Source of the DNA: JAMXLO01 sp041487355
GTDB lineage: Bacteria; Pseudomonadota; Alphaproteobacteria; Acetobacterales; Acetobacteraceae
DNA: 21,377 nucleotides
Assembly (NCBI GenBank): GCA_041487355.1
Contig: JBGPND010000079.1
Span: 1 to 21,377, forward strand
Reading direction: 5' to 3'
Shown here: positions 13,974-21,377 of the stretch, one piece after another
Numbering within the stretch: the first letter of the stretch is position 1
Layout: each line of letters opens with the position of its first letter
The notes under the pieces: model-generated
The model's input: only the letters and a program-made list of their open reading frames with translations
Told to the model about the DNA's origin: nothing
The model's database searches: none
Translations under genes and position numbers: made by a program

Positions 13974-14060
13974 CCCCCACCCCGACCCTCCCCCGCTTCG
14001 CGGGAGAGGGGGTTCAAGGCGCCTCCTCTCCCGCGAAGCGGGGGAGGGTTGGGGTGGGGG
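13974..14060. repeat. 36-bp near-perfect inverted repeat between SBP and LivH genes
   Basis: The arms 13974-14009 and 14025-14060 are complementary over 36 bp with one mismatch and a 15-nt loop. The arms contain a smaller palindrome CCCGCTTCGCGGG. The sequence is of the CCCTCCCCCGCTTCGCGGG type often dispersed in alphaproteobacterial genomes. It begins 7 bp after the SBP stop and ends 12 bp before the permease ATG, so it can form a strong mRNA hairpin that shields the 3' end of the SBP message. Confidence 0.85.
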
Positions 14061-14072
14061 TGGCGCCGCTCG

Positions 14073-14975
14073 ATGACCGACTACCTGCTGATCCAGGCGC
14101 TCAACGGGCTGGTCATCGGCGTCATCTATGCGGTCATCGCCGCGGGGCTGACGGTGATCTTCTCGATCCTGAAGATCGTCAACTTCGCCCACGGCGAGGT
14201 CTACATGATGGGCGGCTATTTCGGCTACTTCGCCATCTCGCTCGCCGGCATCCCGCCACTGCCCGCCGTTCTGGTCGCGATGGCGCTGTCATTCGTGCTG
14301 TCGGTGCTGGTCGAGCGTACATTGCTGACACCGCTCTACAGCCCCACCATCGAACGCAAAGGCGACTACGGCATCCTTGTCACGTTCGGCATCTCGATCT
14401 TTCTCCGCAGCCTGGCGCTGATCATCTACGGCCCTTACCCGCTGCGCCCGCCGTCCTTCTGGCCTGGGGTGCTGATGGTTGGCGGGCTGATCATGACCTG
14501 GGACCGCGTGTTCGCCGGTGGCGCGGGCGTGGCGATGCTGATCGGCCTGGTGCTGTTCATGAACCGCACCGCCTGGGGCGAGGCGCTGAACGCGGTCAGC
14601 CAGTCGCGTGAATCCGCCGCCATCGTCGGCATCAACGACCAGCGCTTCTACATGTTGGCGTTCGGCCTCGGCGGCGCGCTGGCGGGTGGCGCCGGTGCGC
14701 TGGTGGGACCGATCTACTCGCTGTCGCCGTCGATGGGGCTGTTGCCCGACACACAGGCCTTCGCCATCGTCATCCTCGGCGGCATGGGCTCGGTGGCCGG
14801 CTCGATCCTCGCGGGGCTGATGATCGGTGTCTCGGAGTCCATGTTCGTGGCACTGTTCCCCGATCCGAGCCGCAGCCTCACCTACGCCCAGGCATTCAGC
14901 CTGCTCGTGCTGATGCTGGTGCTGCTGATCCGGCCCACCGGCCTGTTCGGCCGCGCGCATGTCGCGATGGAGTAG
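14073..14975 (+). CDS. livH: Branched-chain amino acid ABC transporter permease, LivH type
   Basis: The ATG at 14073 gives 300 aa, typical for LivH. Hallmarks are NGLVIGVIYAVIAAGLTVIF (first membrane helix, about 10-29) followed by KIVNFAHGEVYMMGGYFGYF (about 34-53), and the cytoplasmic coupling region with RESAAIVGINDQRFYMLAF. About eight hydrophobic helices are visible, ending in LVLMLVLLIRPTGLFG. It forms the membrane channel with the LivM protein encoded next. An ATG eight codons upstream (14049) lies inside the inverted repeat and is less likely. The Shine-Dalgarno GGGGGTGG comes from the edge of that repeat, which links translation to the hairpin. Confidence 0.9.
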   Translation: MTDYLLIQALNGLVIGVIYAVIAAGLTVIFSILKIVNFAHGEVYMMGGYFGYFAISLAGIPPLPAVLVAMALSFVLSVLVERTLLTPLYSPTIERKGDYGILVTFGISIFLRSLALIIYGPYPLRPPSFWPGVLMVGGLIMTWDRVFAGGAGVAMLIGLVLFMNRTAWGEALNAVSQSRESAAIVGINDQRFYMLAFGLGGALAGGAGALVGPIYSLSPSMGLLPDTQAFAIVILGGMGSVAGSILAGLMIGVSESMFVALFPDPSRSLTYAQAFSLLVLMLVLLIRPTGLFGRAHVAME

Positions 14976-14978
14976 CTT

Positions 14979-15935
14979 GTGCGGGCACTGACGGTTGCCG
15001 CATGGCTCGCCGTGGCTGTGCTCGCGCTGGCGTTTCCGTTCCTGGTGAACGCCTACTGGCTGTCGGTCGGCGTGCTGGCGATGTTCTATGCCATCGTTGC
15101 CGCGAGCTGGGCGCTGCTCGCCGGCTATGCCGGACAGTTCTCCTTCGGCCACATGGCCTTCGTCTCGCTTGGCGCCTACACCTCCGGCCTGCTGGTGAAG
15201 TGGTTCGACATCCCGATCCCGCTTGGCATGGCCGGCGGCGTTCTGATGTGCGCCGTCGTCGGCAGCGGTATCGGCTTCATCTGCCTGCGCATGCGCGGCC
15301 CCTATCTCGCGCTGTTCACCGTGGCGTTCTCCGAAGTGCTGCGCATCGTCATCGTCTCGGAGACCGAGGTGACCGGCGGCTCCGGCGGCCTCGAGGTCAC
15401 GCCGCTGTTCCATATCCGGACCGACACGCCGTACTACTATCTTGGACTGGCGCTGCTGGTCGCGTCACTGGCGATCATGCAGTTCCTGGTGACGTCACGT
15501 TGGGGACTGTTCTTCCGTGCGATCCGCGAGAACGAGGACGCGGCGGCTGCGTCAGGGGTGAAGGTGGTGCGGTTCCGCATCCTCGCCTTCGCCATCACCT
15601 CGAGCTTCGCCGGTCTCGCCGGCGGTTTCTTCGGCCACTACATCGGCATCCTGACGCCCGACATCGGCTCGGTCGACCAGATGGGGCTGGTGGTCGCCAT
15701 GGCGGTGATTGGCGGCGCCGAAAGCATCGTTGCCGCTATGATCGGCGCGCTCGGGCTGGAATTCCTGGTAGAGGCGCTGCGCAGCTACGGCCAGTGGCGG
15801 CTTGTGTTGTTCGGCGCGCTGCTGCTGCTGACCATACGCTTCGCGCGCAACGGGCTGCTGCCATTGGCCTGGCAGCAGATGATGCGGCTCGATTTCCGCC
15901 GCCGGCCGCGATCCGTCGAGCGGGAGGTGGGTTAG
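14979..15935 (+). CDS. livM: Branched-chain amino acid ABC transporter permease, LivM type
   Basis: The GTG start at 14979 follows the LivH stop by 3 bp, with GGAG inside the end of livH. The 318-aa protein has the LivM signature SWALLAGYAGQFSFGHMAFVSLGAYTSGL (shown in part: LLAGYAGQFSFGHMAF, about 47-62) and the cytoplasmic loop SRWGLFFRAIRENEDAAAASG (about 171-191, the contact to the ATPases). Then comes AITSSFAGLAGGFFGHYIG. Eight to ten membrane helices are seen. It partners LivH in the inner-membrane pore. After its stop a 177-bp spacer with a REPIN-like repeat interrupts the otherwise tight operon. Confidence 0.9.
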   Translation: MRALTVAAWLAVAVLALAFPFLVNAYWLSVGVLAMFYAIVAASWALLAGYAGQFSFGHMAFVSLGAYTSGLLVKWFDIPIPLGMAGGVLMCAVVGSGIGFICLRMRGPYLALFTVAFSEVLRIVIVSETEVTGGSGGLEVTPLFHIRTDTPYYYLGLALLVASLAIMQFLVTSRWGLFFRAIRENEDAAAASGVKVVRFRILAFAITSSFAGLAGGFFGHYIGILTPDIGSVDQMGLVVAMAVIGGAESIVAAMIGALGLEFLVEALRSYGQWRLVLFGALLLLTIRFARNGLLPLAWQQMMRLDFRRRPRSVEREVG

Positions 15936-15974
15936 GTCATGCGGTCATTGGCGCTGCACGCGCGGGACTGCGAA

Positions 15975-16083
15975 GAAAATTCACCGCAGAGACGCAGAGA
16001 ACACAGAGGACTGACGAATACGCTTCGCGCGAAGCGCATCATGGCCTGTCTCAGCGTTCTCTGCGTCTCTGCGGTGAATTTTC
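15975..16083. repeat. REPIN-like 28-bp inverted repeat between LivM and LivG genes
   Basis: Perfect 28-bp arms lie at 15975-16002 and 16056-16083. They contain TTCACCGCAGAGACGCAGAG, a sequence dispersed in many bacterial genomes. The 53-bp centre holds a 16-bp perfect palindrome CGCTTCGCGCGAAGCG at 16021-16036. The element ends 28 bp before the livG ATG, whose Shine-Dalgarno is poor, so it may have displaced the original signal. Confidence 0.85.
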
Positions 16084-16111
16084 CTTGCGGCCCGATGGGC
16101 TGGCACTAGCC

Positions 16112-16837
16112 ATGCAAGGATCCCCGCCACTGATCGAAGCGCGCGAGCTGACCAAGCGCTTCGGCGGCATCGTCGCGGTGAACAACCTGAACTTCGCTGT
16201 ACAGCAAGGCGAGCTCGTCGGGCTGATCGGCCCGAACGGCTCTGGCAAGACCACCATGATCAACCTGCTCACCGGCCATCTGACGCCGGCCAGCGGTCAC
16301 ATCTTCCTGCGCGGCCGGCGTGCGGACGGCCTCGCACCGAGCGAATTCGCGACACTGCGTGTCGGCCGCACCTTCCAGATCACCCAACTGTTCAGCCGCA
16401 TGACCGTGCTGGAGAACATGCTGGTGCCAGGTCTCGCGCGGCCGCATTCGCACAAGGCAGCAGCGACCCGCGTGGCGCGCCAGCATCTCGAATTCCTTGG
16501 CCTCGCCGCACTCGAAACACTGCAGGCGAAGAACCTGTCGGGTGGCCAGCAGAAACTGCTGGAGCTTGGCCGCGCGTTGATGCTGGACCCGGAGATCCTG
16601 TTCCTCGATGAACCGTTCGCCGGCGTGAACCCGTTTCTGCGCGACGAGATTATCGTGCTGGTGCGGAAGCTGCACGGGGATGGCCGCACATTTGTCATCG
16701 TGGACCACGACATAGAAGCGTTGCAGCGCCTGGTGCACCGCATGGTGGTGATGTCGCGCGGCGAGAAGATTGCCGACGGCACGGTGGCCGAGGTGCGCGA
16801 GAACCAGGAGGTGTTGCGGGCCTATGCCGGTGTCTGA
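16112..16837 (+). CDS. livG: Branched-chain amino acid ABC transporter ATP-binding protein, LivG type
   Basis: This 241-aa ATPase (LivG is usually about 250) has Walker A GPNGSGKTT at about 40-48, signature LSGGQQKLLELGRAL from 142, and Walker B ILFLDEP at about 162-168, followed by the switch histidine in IVDHDIE. The LivG-type FSRMTVLENMLV motif at about 94-105 is present. The ATG at 16112 is the first good start, but there is no clear Shine-Dalgarno; the frame is open far upstream only because it overlaps livM in another frame. The gene's 3' end overlaps livF by 14 nt. It energises import with LivF. Confidence 0.9.
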   Translation: MQGSPPLIEARELTKRFGGIVAVNNLNFAVQQGELVGLIGPNGSGKTTMINLLTGHLTPASGHIFLRGRRADGLAPSEFATLRVGRTFQITQLFSRMTVLENMLVPGLARPHSHKAAATRVARQHLEFLGLAALETLQAKNLSGGQQKLLELGRALMLDPEILFLDEPFAGVNPFLRDEIIVLVRKLHGDGRTFVIVDHDIEALQRLVHRMVVMSRGEKIADGTVAEVRENQEVLRAYAGV

Positions 16838-17564
16838 TCCCGCACCCGTGCTGACCGTGCGCAATCTGGTGGCGGGCTATCTGCCGGGCATCAACATCCT
16901 GAACGGCATGTCAGTCGACGTGATGCGTGGCCAGGTGCGCTGCGTGCTCGGACCGAACGGCACCGGCAAGTCGACGCTGCTGAAGGTGCTGTTCGGTTTC
17001 CTTCCGGCACAGCAGGGCGAGATGCATCTAGGGCCGACATCGCTGAAGGGTGTGGCCTCGCACGACATGAGCAGATACGGCATCACCTACCTGCCGCAGC
17101 GGCCGAGCGTGTTTCCGTTCCTGTCGGTCGAGGTGAATCTGCGCCTTGGCACCTGGCGGTTCCGGCGCAACCGCGCGCTGGTACGCGAACGGATCGAGCG
17201 GGCCTTCGCGCAGTTTCCGATTTTGCAGGAGCGCCGGCGTCAGGCTGCCGGCACGCTGTCCGGCGGCCAGCAGCGCCAGCTCGAGATCGCGCGCGCGCTG
17301 ATGACGGATCCCACGGTGATGCTGATCGACGAACCCACCGCCAGCATCGAGCCGCGCATCGCTGCACAGATCTATGCGCTGATTGCCGGCCTGGCGCGTG
17401 ACGGAAGGGCGATCCTGCTGGTGGACCAGAACATCAAGGGCGCGCTGGGCATTGCTGACTATGTCTATGTCATGCGCACCGGCACGCTGTTCGCCGAAGG
17501 CCCGCGCGATGAATTCAGCGACGATGTGGAGACGCTGGTCAGCCGTTGGCTATACACGACCTGA
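16824..17564 (+). CDS. livF: Branched-chain amino acid ABC transporter ATP-binding protein, LivF type
   Basis: The ATG at 16824 lies inside the end of livG; AGGAGG at 16806-16811 is 12 nt upstream, a long but usable spacing. The 246-aa product has Walker A GPNGTGKST at about 43-51, Q-loop residues in YLPQRPSVFPFLSVEVNL, signature LSGGQQRQLEIARAL from 145, and Walker B VMLIDEP at 165-171. LivF-type length and the IEPRIAAQIYALI stretch after Walker B fit. It completes the LivHMGF set and forms the ATPase heterodimer with LivG. The 61 bp before the next gene are ordinary spacer. Confidence 0.9.
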   Translation: MPVSDPAPVLTVRNLVAGYLPGINILNGMSVDVMRGQVRCVLGPNGTGKSTLLKVLFGFLPAQQGEMHLGPTSLKGVASHDMSRYGITYLPQRPSVFPFLSVEVNLRLGTWRFRRNRALVRERIERAFAQFPILQERRRQAAGTLSGGQQRQLEIARALMTDPTVMLIDEPTASIEPRIAAQIYALIAGLARDGRAILLVDQNIKGALGIADYVYVMRTGTLFAEGPRDEFSDDVETLVSRWLYTT

Positions 17565-17624
17565 CAATTGACGGCCGGTTCGGCGGGCCACCATCATGGC
17601 TGGCAGGAACCAGGGAGAAGCCGC

Positions 17625-19205
17625 ATGCCGGACATTTGGGCCACGAAGCGCATGGTGCTGCTGGCGACGGTCGGGGTTCTCGCCTGGGCCGGCGCGGCCC
17701 AGGCGGAAAAGTTCCAGTGCGGCCGGACGGGTGGCGACTTCACCTATGGGCTCGAGGCGAATGTCGCCGGGCTGGACATGCAGGCAAACGCCGCCGCCTC
17801 GGTGCGCGACATCGCGATGAACACCTACGAGACGCTGGTCACGCGCGACGAGAACATGAAGCCGTTGCTGCAGCTCGCCCAGTCGGTGGAAGCAAGCCCG
17901 GACAACAAGGTGTTCACCTTCAAGCTGCGCCAGGGCGTGCACTTCCACAACGGCAAGCTGTTCACCGCGGCGGATGCGCGTGCCTCGTTCGAGCGGTATG
18001 GCCGTGTCGGCATCGATCGTTCCATTCTGTCACCGGTGGATCATTACGATACGCCCGATCCGAACACCTTCGTCATTGCGATGAAGGATGCGCGGCCGGG
18101 CTTCATCGAGGCGATGTCGTCGATCACCGTGCCGATCATCATCATCCCCGAGGAGAACAAGGACGCGCCGCCGCAACAGCTTCCCTCGATGGGGACGGGG
18201 CCCTGGCAGCTCGATCAGTTCGTCGCCGATGCGTACGTGAAGCTGAAGCGCTTTGAGGGCTACACGCCGGATACGCGGTACGACGATCTGTCGGGTTTCG
18301 GCGGCTACAAGGTTGTGTGCCTGAACACGGTGACGTTCCGCATGGTGCCGGAGCCGGGCGCGCGCGTCGCCGGGCTGGAGACTGGCGAGCTGCAGGGCGT
18401 GCAGGATGTTCCTACGATTGCGCAGAAGCGGATCAAGGCGAACAAGGACATCCGCCTGCTGAAGCTGGAGAATTTCTGGCTGAACGTCACCTATCCCAAC
18501 TGGTCGGCGCCGCCCACCAACAATTTGAAGTTCCGCCAGGCAGTGGAGGCCGCGCTTGATTTCGACGAGGTGATGGAGGCGGCCAGCGACGGCGATTTCA
18601 AGCACAATCCGTCGTTCCAGTATCCCGGCACCAACTACTACACGGAGGTCGGCAAGGAGCTGCTGGATCAGCACAATGCGGAGAAGGCGAAGCAGCTCCT
18701 GAAGGAGGCCGGGTACAAGGGCGAGAAGGTCGTGCTGCTGACCAACAAGGACTATCCGAGCCTCTACAACACGGGGCTCGTCGTATCGCAGCAGTTGAAA
18801 GGCGTCGGGATCAATGCCGAACTGCTGGTGCTCGACTGGCCGACCGCCTTGCAGAAGGCGATGAACGGAACGCCGGACTGGAACTTCTTCTTCACTGGCT
18901 GGATTACCTACGTTGCGGTTGGCGGCGTGCAGACCCTGCGGCCGATGGCGGAGCCCAATCCCGTCTACACGCCGCCCGGGGGCAAGACCGACCCGGAGTT
19001 CATGAAGGCATTCGATGAAGTGGCGAACGGGCCGACCCTGGAGGCACGCCAGGCGGGTTTCGCGCGCGCGCAGAAGATCGCGCTGGAGGATGTGATGGTG
19101 ATCCCGATGGGCGTGATGCCGAAAGTGCAGGCGGTGCGCGCCAATGTCGAGCACTACGTGCCATTCTACAATCCGCGCATGTACAATGTCTGGCTGAAGA
19201 ACTGA
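17625..19205 (+). CDS. ABC transporter substrate-binding protein, family 5 (peptide/nickel type), orphan
   Basis: The ATG at 17625 has GGGAGAA about 6 nt upstream and gives 526 aa, normal for SBP_bac_5. A Sec signal peptide covers residues 1-27 (MVLLATVGVLAWAGAAQA, then EKF). Family motifs include NTYETLVTRDENMKPLLQLA (about 66-85), FTFKLRQGVHFHNGKLFTAADA (seen in part: LRQGVHFHNGKLFTAADA, about 103-120), SMGTGPWQLDQF (about 189-200) and the C-terminal half with LKFRQAVEAALDFDEVM. Members bind oligopeptides, nickel chelates or other small molecules in the periplasm. No cognate DppBCDF-type permease or ATPase genes follow, so it either feeds a transporter elsewhere or serves a sensing role; whether it works with the Liv importer is open. 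Confidence 0.88.
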   Translation: MPDIWATKRMVLLATVGVLAWAGAAQAEKFQCGRTGGDFTYGLEANVAGLDMQANAAASVRDIAMNTYETLVTRDENMKPLLQLAQSVEASPDNKVFTFKLRQGVHFHNGKLFTAADARASFERYGRVGIDRSILSPVDHYDTPDPNTFVIAMKDARPGFIEAMSSITVPIIIIPEENKDAPPQQLPSMGTGPWQLDQFVADAYVKLKRFEGYTPDTRYDDLSGFGGYKVVCLNTVTFRMVPEPGARVAGLETGELQGVQDVPTIAQKRIKANKDIRLLKLENFWLNVTYPNWSAPPTNNLKFRQAVEAALDFDEVMEAASDGDFKHNPSFQYPGTNYYTEVGKELLDQHNAEKAKQLLKEAGYKGEKVVLLTNKDYPSLYNTGLVVSQQLKGVGINAELLVLDWPTALQKAMNGTPDWNFFFTGWITYVAVGGVQTLRPMAEPNPVYTPPGGKTDPEFMKAFDEVANGPTLEARQAGFARAQKIALEDVMVIPMGVMPKVQAVRANVEHYVPFYNPRMYNVWLKN

Positions 19206-19247
19206 TAGCAACGGTCCTGCGCAATGAACGCTCTGGTCTCTTTCTCA

Positions 19248-19332
19248 CGTCATGGCGGGCGAAGGCCCGCCATCCACGTCTTTCTTTGTAGCGCGCAAGA
19301 CGTGGGTGGCCGGGCCGAGCCCGGCCATGACG
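19248..19332. repeat. Long imperfect inverted repeat (dispersed palindrome)
   Basis: CGTCATGG...CCACGTCTT (19248-19282) is matched by AAGACGTGG...CCATGACG (19297-19332) with a 14-nt centre and a few mismatches; each arm also holds its own smaller hairpin (GGCGGGCGAAGGCCCGCC and GGCCGGGCCGAGCCCGGCC). Such units are common between genes in alphaproteobacteria. It follows the binding-protein stop and could protect or end that mRNA. Confidence 0.75.
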
Positions 19333-19473
19333 ATTGAAGTGCGCCGCTGAACGACTCAGTCCGTTGAGCCGTTGGTGGACGCCGCGGATCATACTGGCCG
19401 CCGCTGGCGTGATGATGTCGTTCAGGTTGCGCCAGCCATCCAGTCCCGCCACATTGCGGCTGGAGCCAGTGTC

Positions 19474-20049
19474 ATGAACGTCGCATTGCGCCAACCGATG
19501 AGCCTCGCCGAGTTCCTCGCCTGGGAGGAACAGCAGGAGCTGCGTTACGAATTCGACGGGTTCCAGACCTATGCCAAGGTTGGCGGGACCGTGGCGCATT
19601 CGATCGTTCAGGCGAACCTGGTGACCGCATTGACGATTCGCTTGCGCGGCAAGCCTTGCCAAGCATTTGGCAGCATGCTGAAGATCGAGGTGGCGGGCAG
19701 TATTCGCTATCCGGACGCCTTCGTCGCATGAACGCCTGGTGCGGGGAACCAGACTGTGGTCCGCGACCCTGTAGTCGTCTTCGAGATGCTGTCGGCCAGC
19801 ACCGCACGAGTCGATCATGTGACGAAGAATGCTGAGTACCGTGCAACCGCTTCGATCCAGCGTTACGTCACGCTGGAGCAGGACAGTCAGGCTGCGACAG
19901 TGTTCGCGCGTGAAGGCGAACGATGGGTCGGCTCGCTGCTGACCGGCGATGTTGTGTTGTCGATGCCGGAGATCGGCATCGAGGTGCCGCTCACAGAACT
20001 TTATGATGGTCTTGATCTGACCCAATCGACGGATGAGGCAAGCGCGTGA
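19474..20049 (+). pseudogene. Uma2-family nuclease-like gene interrupted by an in-frame TGA
   Basis: The ATG at 19474 has GGAG 9 nt upstream. The frame encodes 191 codons with a Uma2 (DUF820, PD-(D/E)XK-like) pattern: MSLAEFLAWEEQQELRYEF, AHSIVQANLVTAL, then RYPDAFVA. There a TGA at 19729-19731 stops it at codon 86, exactly where I expect a Cys (family pattern PD-x-F-V-T-C-T-P, by recollection). The same frame resumes without shift (TPGAGNQTVVRDPVVVFEML) to a natural stop at 20047-20049. One C-to-A change from TGC explains the break. A GTG at 19756 could restart translation of the second part. Uma2 proteins are numerous and of uncertain role in bacteria. Confidence 0.75.
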
Positions 20050-21113
20050 GCAGCCAGTCACAGTCCCGCGCCGCCTGGACGGGGGCAAGCATCGACTACC
20101 GAACCGACGGCCTGCACACGCTCGCCGCCCACGAGGTCGAAGAGATCGACGCGGCACTCGCCCATCTGCGCGGCCTCGGCGATCTCGACTTCCCTGCCAT
20201 CACGCCCGAGACCTTCCCGCTGCCTACCCTCGGTGGCTTCTTCCGCAACCTCCGCCACCAACTGCGGTTCGGCCACGGCTTTCTGCTGCTGCGGGGCCTG
20301 CCGCGCGAGCGCTATTCGACGGACGACATGGCGCGCATCTATTTCGGCCTCGGCGCCCATATCGGCGCGCCGCTGCCGCAATCCTGGCAAGGCGAACTGC
20401 TCGGCCACGTGATCGACGTGAGCGACATCGAGCCCGGTGCGCGCGGCTACCACGCCGGCGGCGCGCAGCGCTTCCACACCGATTCCTGCGATGTCGTCTC
20501 GCTGATGTGCCTCCGCGAAGCGAAGTCCGGCGGCGCCAGCCGCATCTGCAGCGCGATCGCGGTGCACCAACGCCTGGCGCGCGAGCGCCCCGACCTGCTC
20601 CATGTGCTGTACGACGGCTTCATCTTTCGCCGCCGCGAGGTGGACGCCGAGCATGGCAGCGGCGTCCTGGTCCGCCGCATCTCGGTATTCGCCAGCACCG
20701 AGGACGAGATCTCCGTCTTCCTCTCCGGCGACTACCCGAACCGCGCGGTCGCGGCCGGCGACACCGTGATGACACCGGCCCAGCGCGAGGCGCTCGACGA
20801 GGTGCAGCGCATCGCCGCCTCGCCAGACACCTATCTCGACATGAGCATCGGCGAGGGCGACATCCAGTTCCTCAACAACCGCCTGCTGCTGCACGGCCGC
20901 ACCGGCTACGAGGACCATCTCGAGATGGCCCGCCGCCGGCACCTGCTGCGGCTCTGGCTCAAAATTCCCGACTGGCCCGCGATACCGGAAGGCCAGGCTA
21001 TGCACACGGCGGAGGACCACCCGCTATGGTTGCGTCAGCGTCAACCCTTCATGGAAGTGCCGTCACGCTACTTGGCCGAGATCACGGCGCGGCAGGCGGA
21101 ACTGGCGCATTGA
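20046..21113 (+). CDS. TauD/GBBH-type Fe(II)/2-oxoglutarate-dependent dioxygenase
   Basis: The GTG at 20046 overlaps the stop of the Uma2 frame (GTGA), giving 355 aa, a usual length for TauD/TfdA/gamma-butyrobetaine hydroxylase-like enzymes. The iron-binding facial triad is visible: H144 and D146 in RFHTDSCD and H283 in LLLHGRTGYED. The 2-oxoglutarate-binding Arg is probably in RRRHLLRLWL (about 297-306). FGHGFLLLRGLPRERYSTDD (about 75-94) is the conserved N-terminal helix and strand. The enzyme should hydroxylate a small organic acid or amine substrate in the cytoplasm; the substrate is unknown. There is no signal peptide. Because it starts by overlap with a broken gene, its translation may depend on readthrough or reinitiation. 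Confidence 0.88.
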   Translation: MSSQSQSRAAWTGASIDYRTDGLHTLAAHEVEEIDAALAHLRGLGDLDFPAITPETFPLPTLGGFFRNLRHQLRFGHGFLLLRGLPRERYSTDDMARIYFGLGAHIGAPLPQSWQGELLGHVIDVSDIEPGARGYHAGGAQRFHTDSCDVVSLMCLREAKSGGASRICSAIAVHQRLARERPDLLHVLYDGFIFRRREVDAEHGSGVLVRRISVFASTEDEISVFLSGDYPNRAVAAGDTVMTPAQREALDEVQRIAASPDTYLDMSIGEGDIQFLNNRLLLHGRTGYEDHLEMARRRHLLRLWLKIPDWPAIPEGQAMHTAEDHPLWLRQRQPFMEVPSRYLAEITARQAELAH

Positions 21114-21157
21114 TTGATTGCCTGGAGATAACTCCATGGCAATGATGCTGATAACCA

Positions 21158-21174
21158 TATAAAAGACATATAAA
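21158..21174 (+). promoter_or_regulatory. Two TATAAA boxes in an AT-rich spacer
   Basis: TATAAA occurs at 21158-21163 and 21169-21174, 11 bp apart, in an AT-rich 126-bp spacer before a new gene start. Neither has a good -35 at 17 bp. They may be -10 elements of the membrane protein gene. Confidence 0.3.
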
Positions 21175-21239
21175 GAGCTGCAGGACATGCTTCCTGCGCC
21201 GCGTCCAGGGTAGCGAAACGACCATCTGACCGAGCATCC

Positions 21240-21377
21240 ATGAGCCATACCGAGGTCCGGGCCATTCGCCCGGCACAGTCAGTCGTCCGCCCTGCTGTCG
21301 CCGTGGCCAGCATGCTCCTGCTGCTGACCGTGCTTGGTATCGTCCTGTTCACCATGCTGCGCTCGCCGCTGAAGGAC
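21240..21377 (+). CDS. Membrane protein, partial (5' end only)
   Basis: An ATG at 21240 opens 46 codons to the right edge with no stop. After a basic N-terminus (VRAIRPAQSVVRP) comes one membrane helix, AVASMLLLLTVLGIVLFTML (about 20-39), then RSPLKD. The helix and the R-S-P-L-K-D turn remind me of large glycosyltransferase-like membrane proteins of related bacteria, but 46 residues cannot settle it. The Shine-Dalgarno is weak, so the exact start is uncertain. Confidence 0.5.
   Translation, partial: MSHTEVRAIRPAQSVVRPAVAVASMLLLLTVLGIVLFTMLRSPLKD

Noticed and set aside
14289..15413. 374-aa minus-strand reading frame rich in His, Gln and Arg
   Set aside because: It is the antisense shadow of livH and livM; the plus-strand genes show family motifs throughout.
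15002..16111. Long reading frame upstream of and continuous with livG
   Set aside because: It is the livM sequence read in another frame; livG homology begins only at 16112.
18030..19211. 393-aa minus-strand reading frame
   Set aside because: It is the antisense shadow of the family-5 binding protein, a common effect of high GC at third codon positions.
19729..19731. Selenocysteine codon in the Uma2 gene
   Set aside because: The TGA replaces a probable Cys, but Uma2 proteins are not known selenoproteins and I see no convincing SECIS-like hairpin directly after the TGA; a nonsense change is simpler.

Overview
The window joins two unrelated blocks of a high-GC genome. Codon use, the alphaproteobacterial-style dispersed palindromes and the gene content suggest a soil or freshwater alphaproteobacterium, possibly of the Acetobacteraceae/Rhodospirillales; this placement is inference. 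Positions 1 to about 12594 are the integrase-proximal part of an integrated phage-like element, all transcribed leftwards. From about 12595 to the right edge is host chromosome, transcribed rightwards.

Element, read in transcription order from the right. A 3' fragment of tRNA-Arg(ACG) at 12545-12594 marks the attachment site. A DUF4102-type tyrosine integrase follows, coupled by a 4-nt overlap to an unknown 223-aa gene. Next come an AlpA-like regulator whose ribosome binding site lies in a hairpin, a structured intergenic RNA region with a plus-strand terminator, two very small genes, a primase-polymerase and a RepA-like AAA ATPase. A 328-bp non-coding region rich in direct and inverted repeats (candidate origin or packaging site) precedes a P27-type small terminase gene. 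Then come four genes of unknown function, an HK97-type prohead protease, a small beta-rich protein, a Mu gpP-like baseplate hub, a tape-measure-like protein with a C-terminal lysozyme domain, and a secreted phage-type protein cut by the left edge. Large terminase, portal, major capsid, tail tube and sheath are not seen in these 12.6 kb, although most genes overlap or nearly touch. The order integrase, AlpA, primase/replicase, TerS recalls phage-inducible satellites, so the element may be a satellite carrying a few virion genes, or a rearranged prophage whose other genes lie to the left.

Host block. A complete branched-chain/hydrophobic amino acid ABC importer set runs SBP (Tat signal), LivH, LivM, LivG, LivF. 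It is followed by an orphan family-5 (peptide/nickel type) binding protein, a Uma2-family gene broken by one in-frame TGA, a TauD/GBBH-type Fe(II)/2-oxoglutarate dioxygenase starting in a GTGA overlap, and the first 46 codons of a membrane protein. Three different long inverted repeats separate SBP from LivH, LivM from LivG, and the family-5 SBP from the Uma2 gene.

The importer probably takes up an amino-acid-like or amide compound. The dioxygenase nearby hints at use of a small organic substrate, but its identity cannot be read from the sequence.
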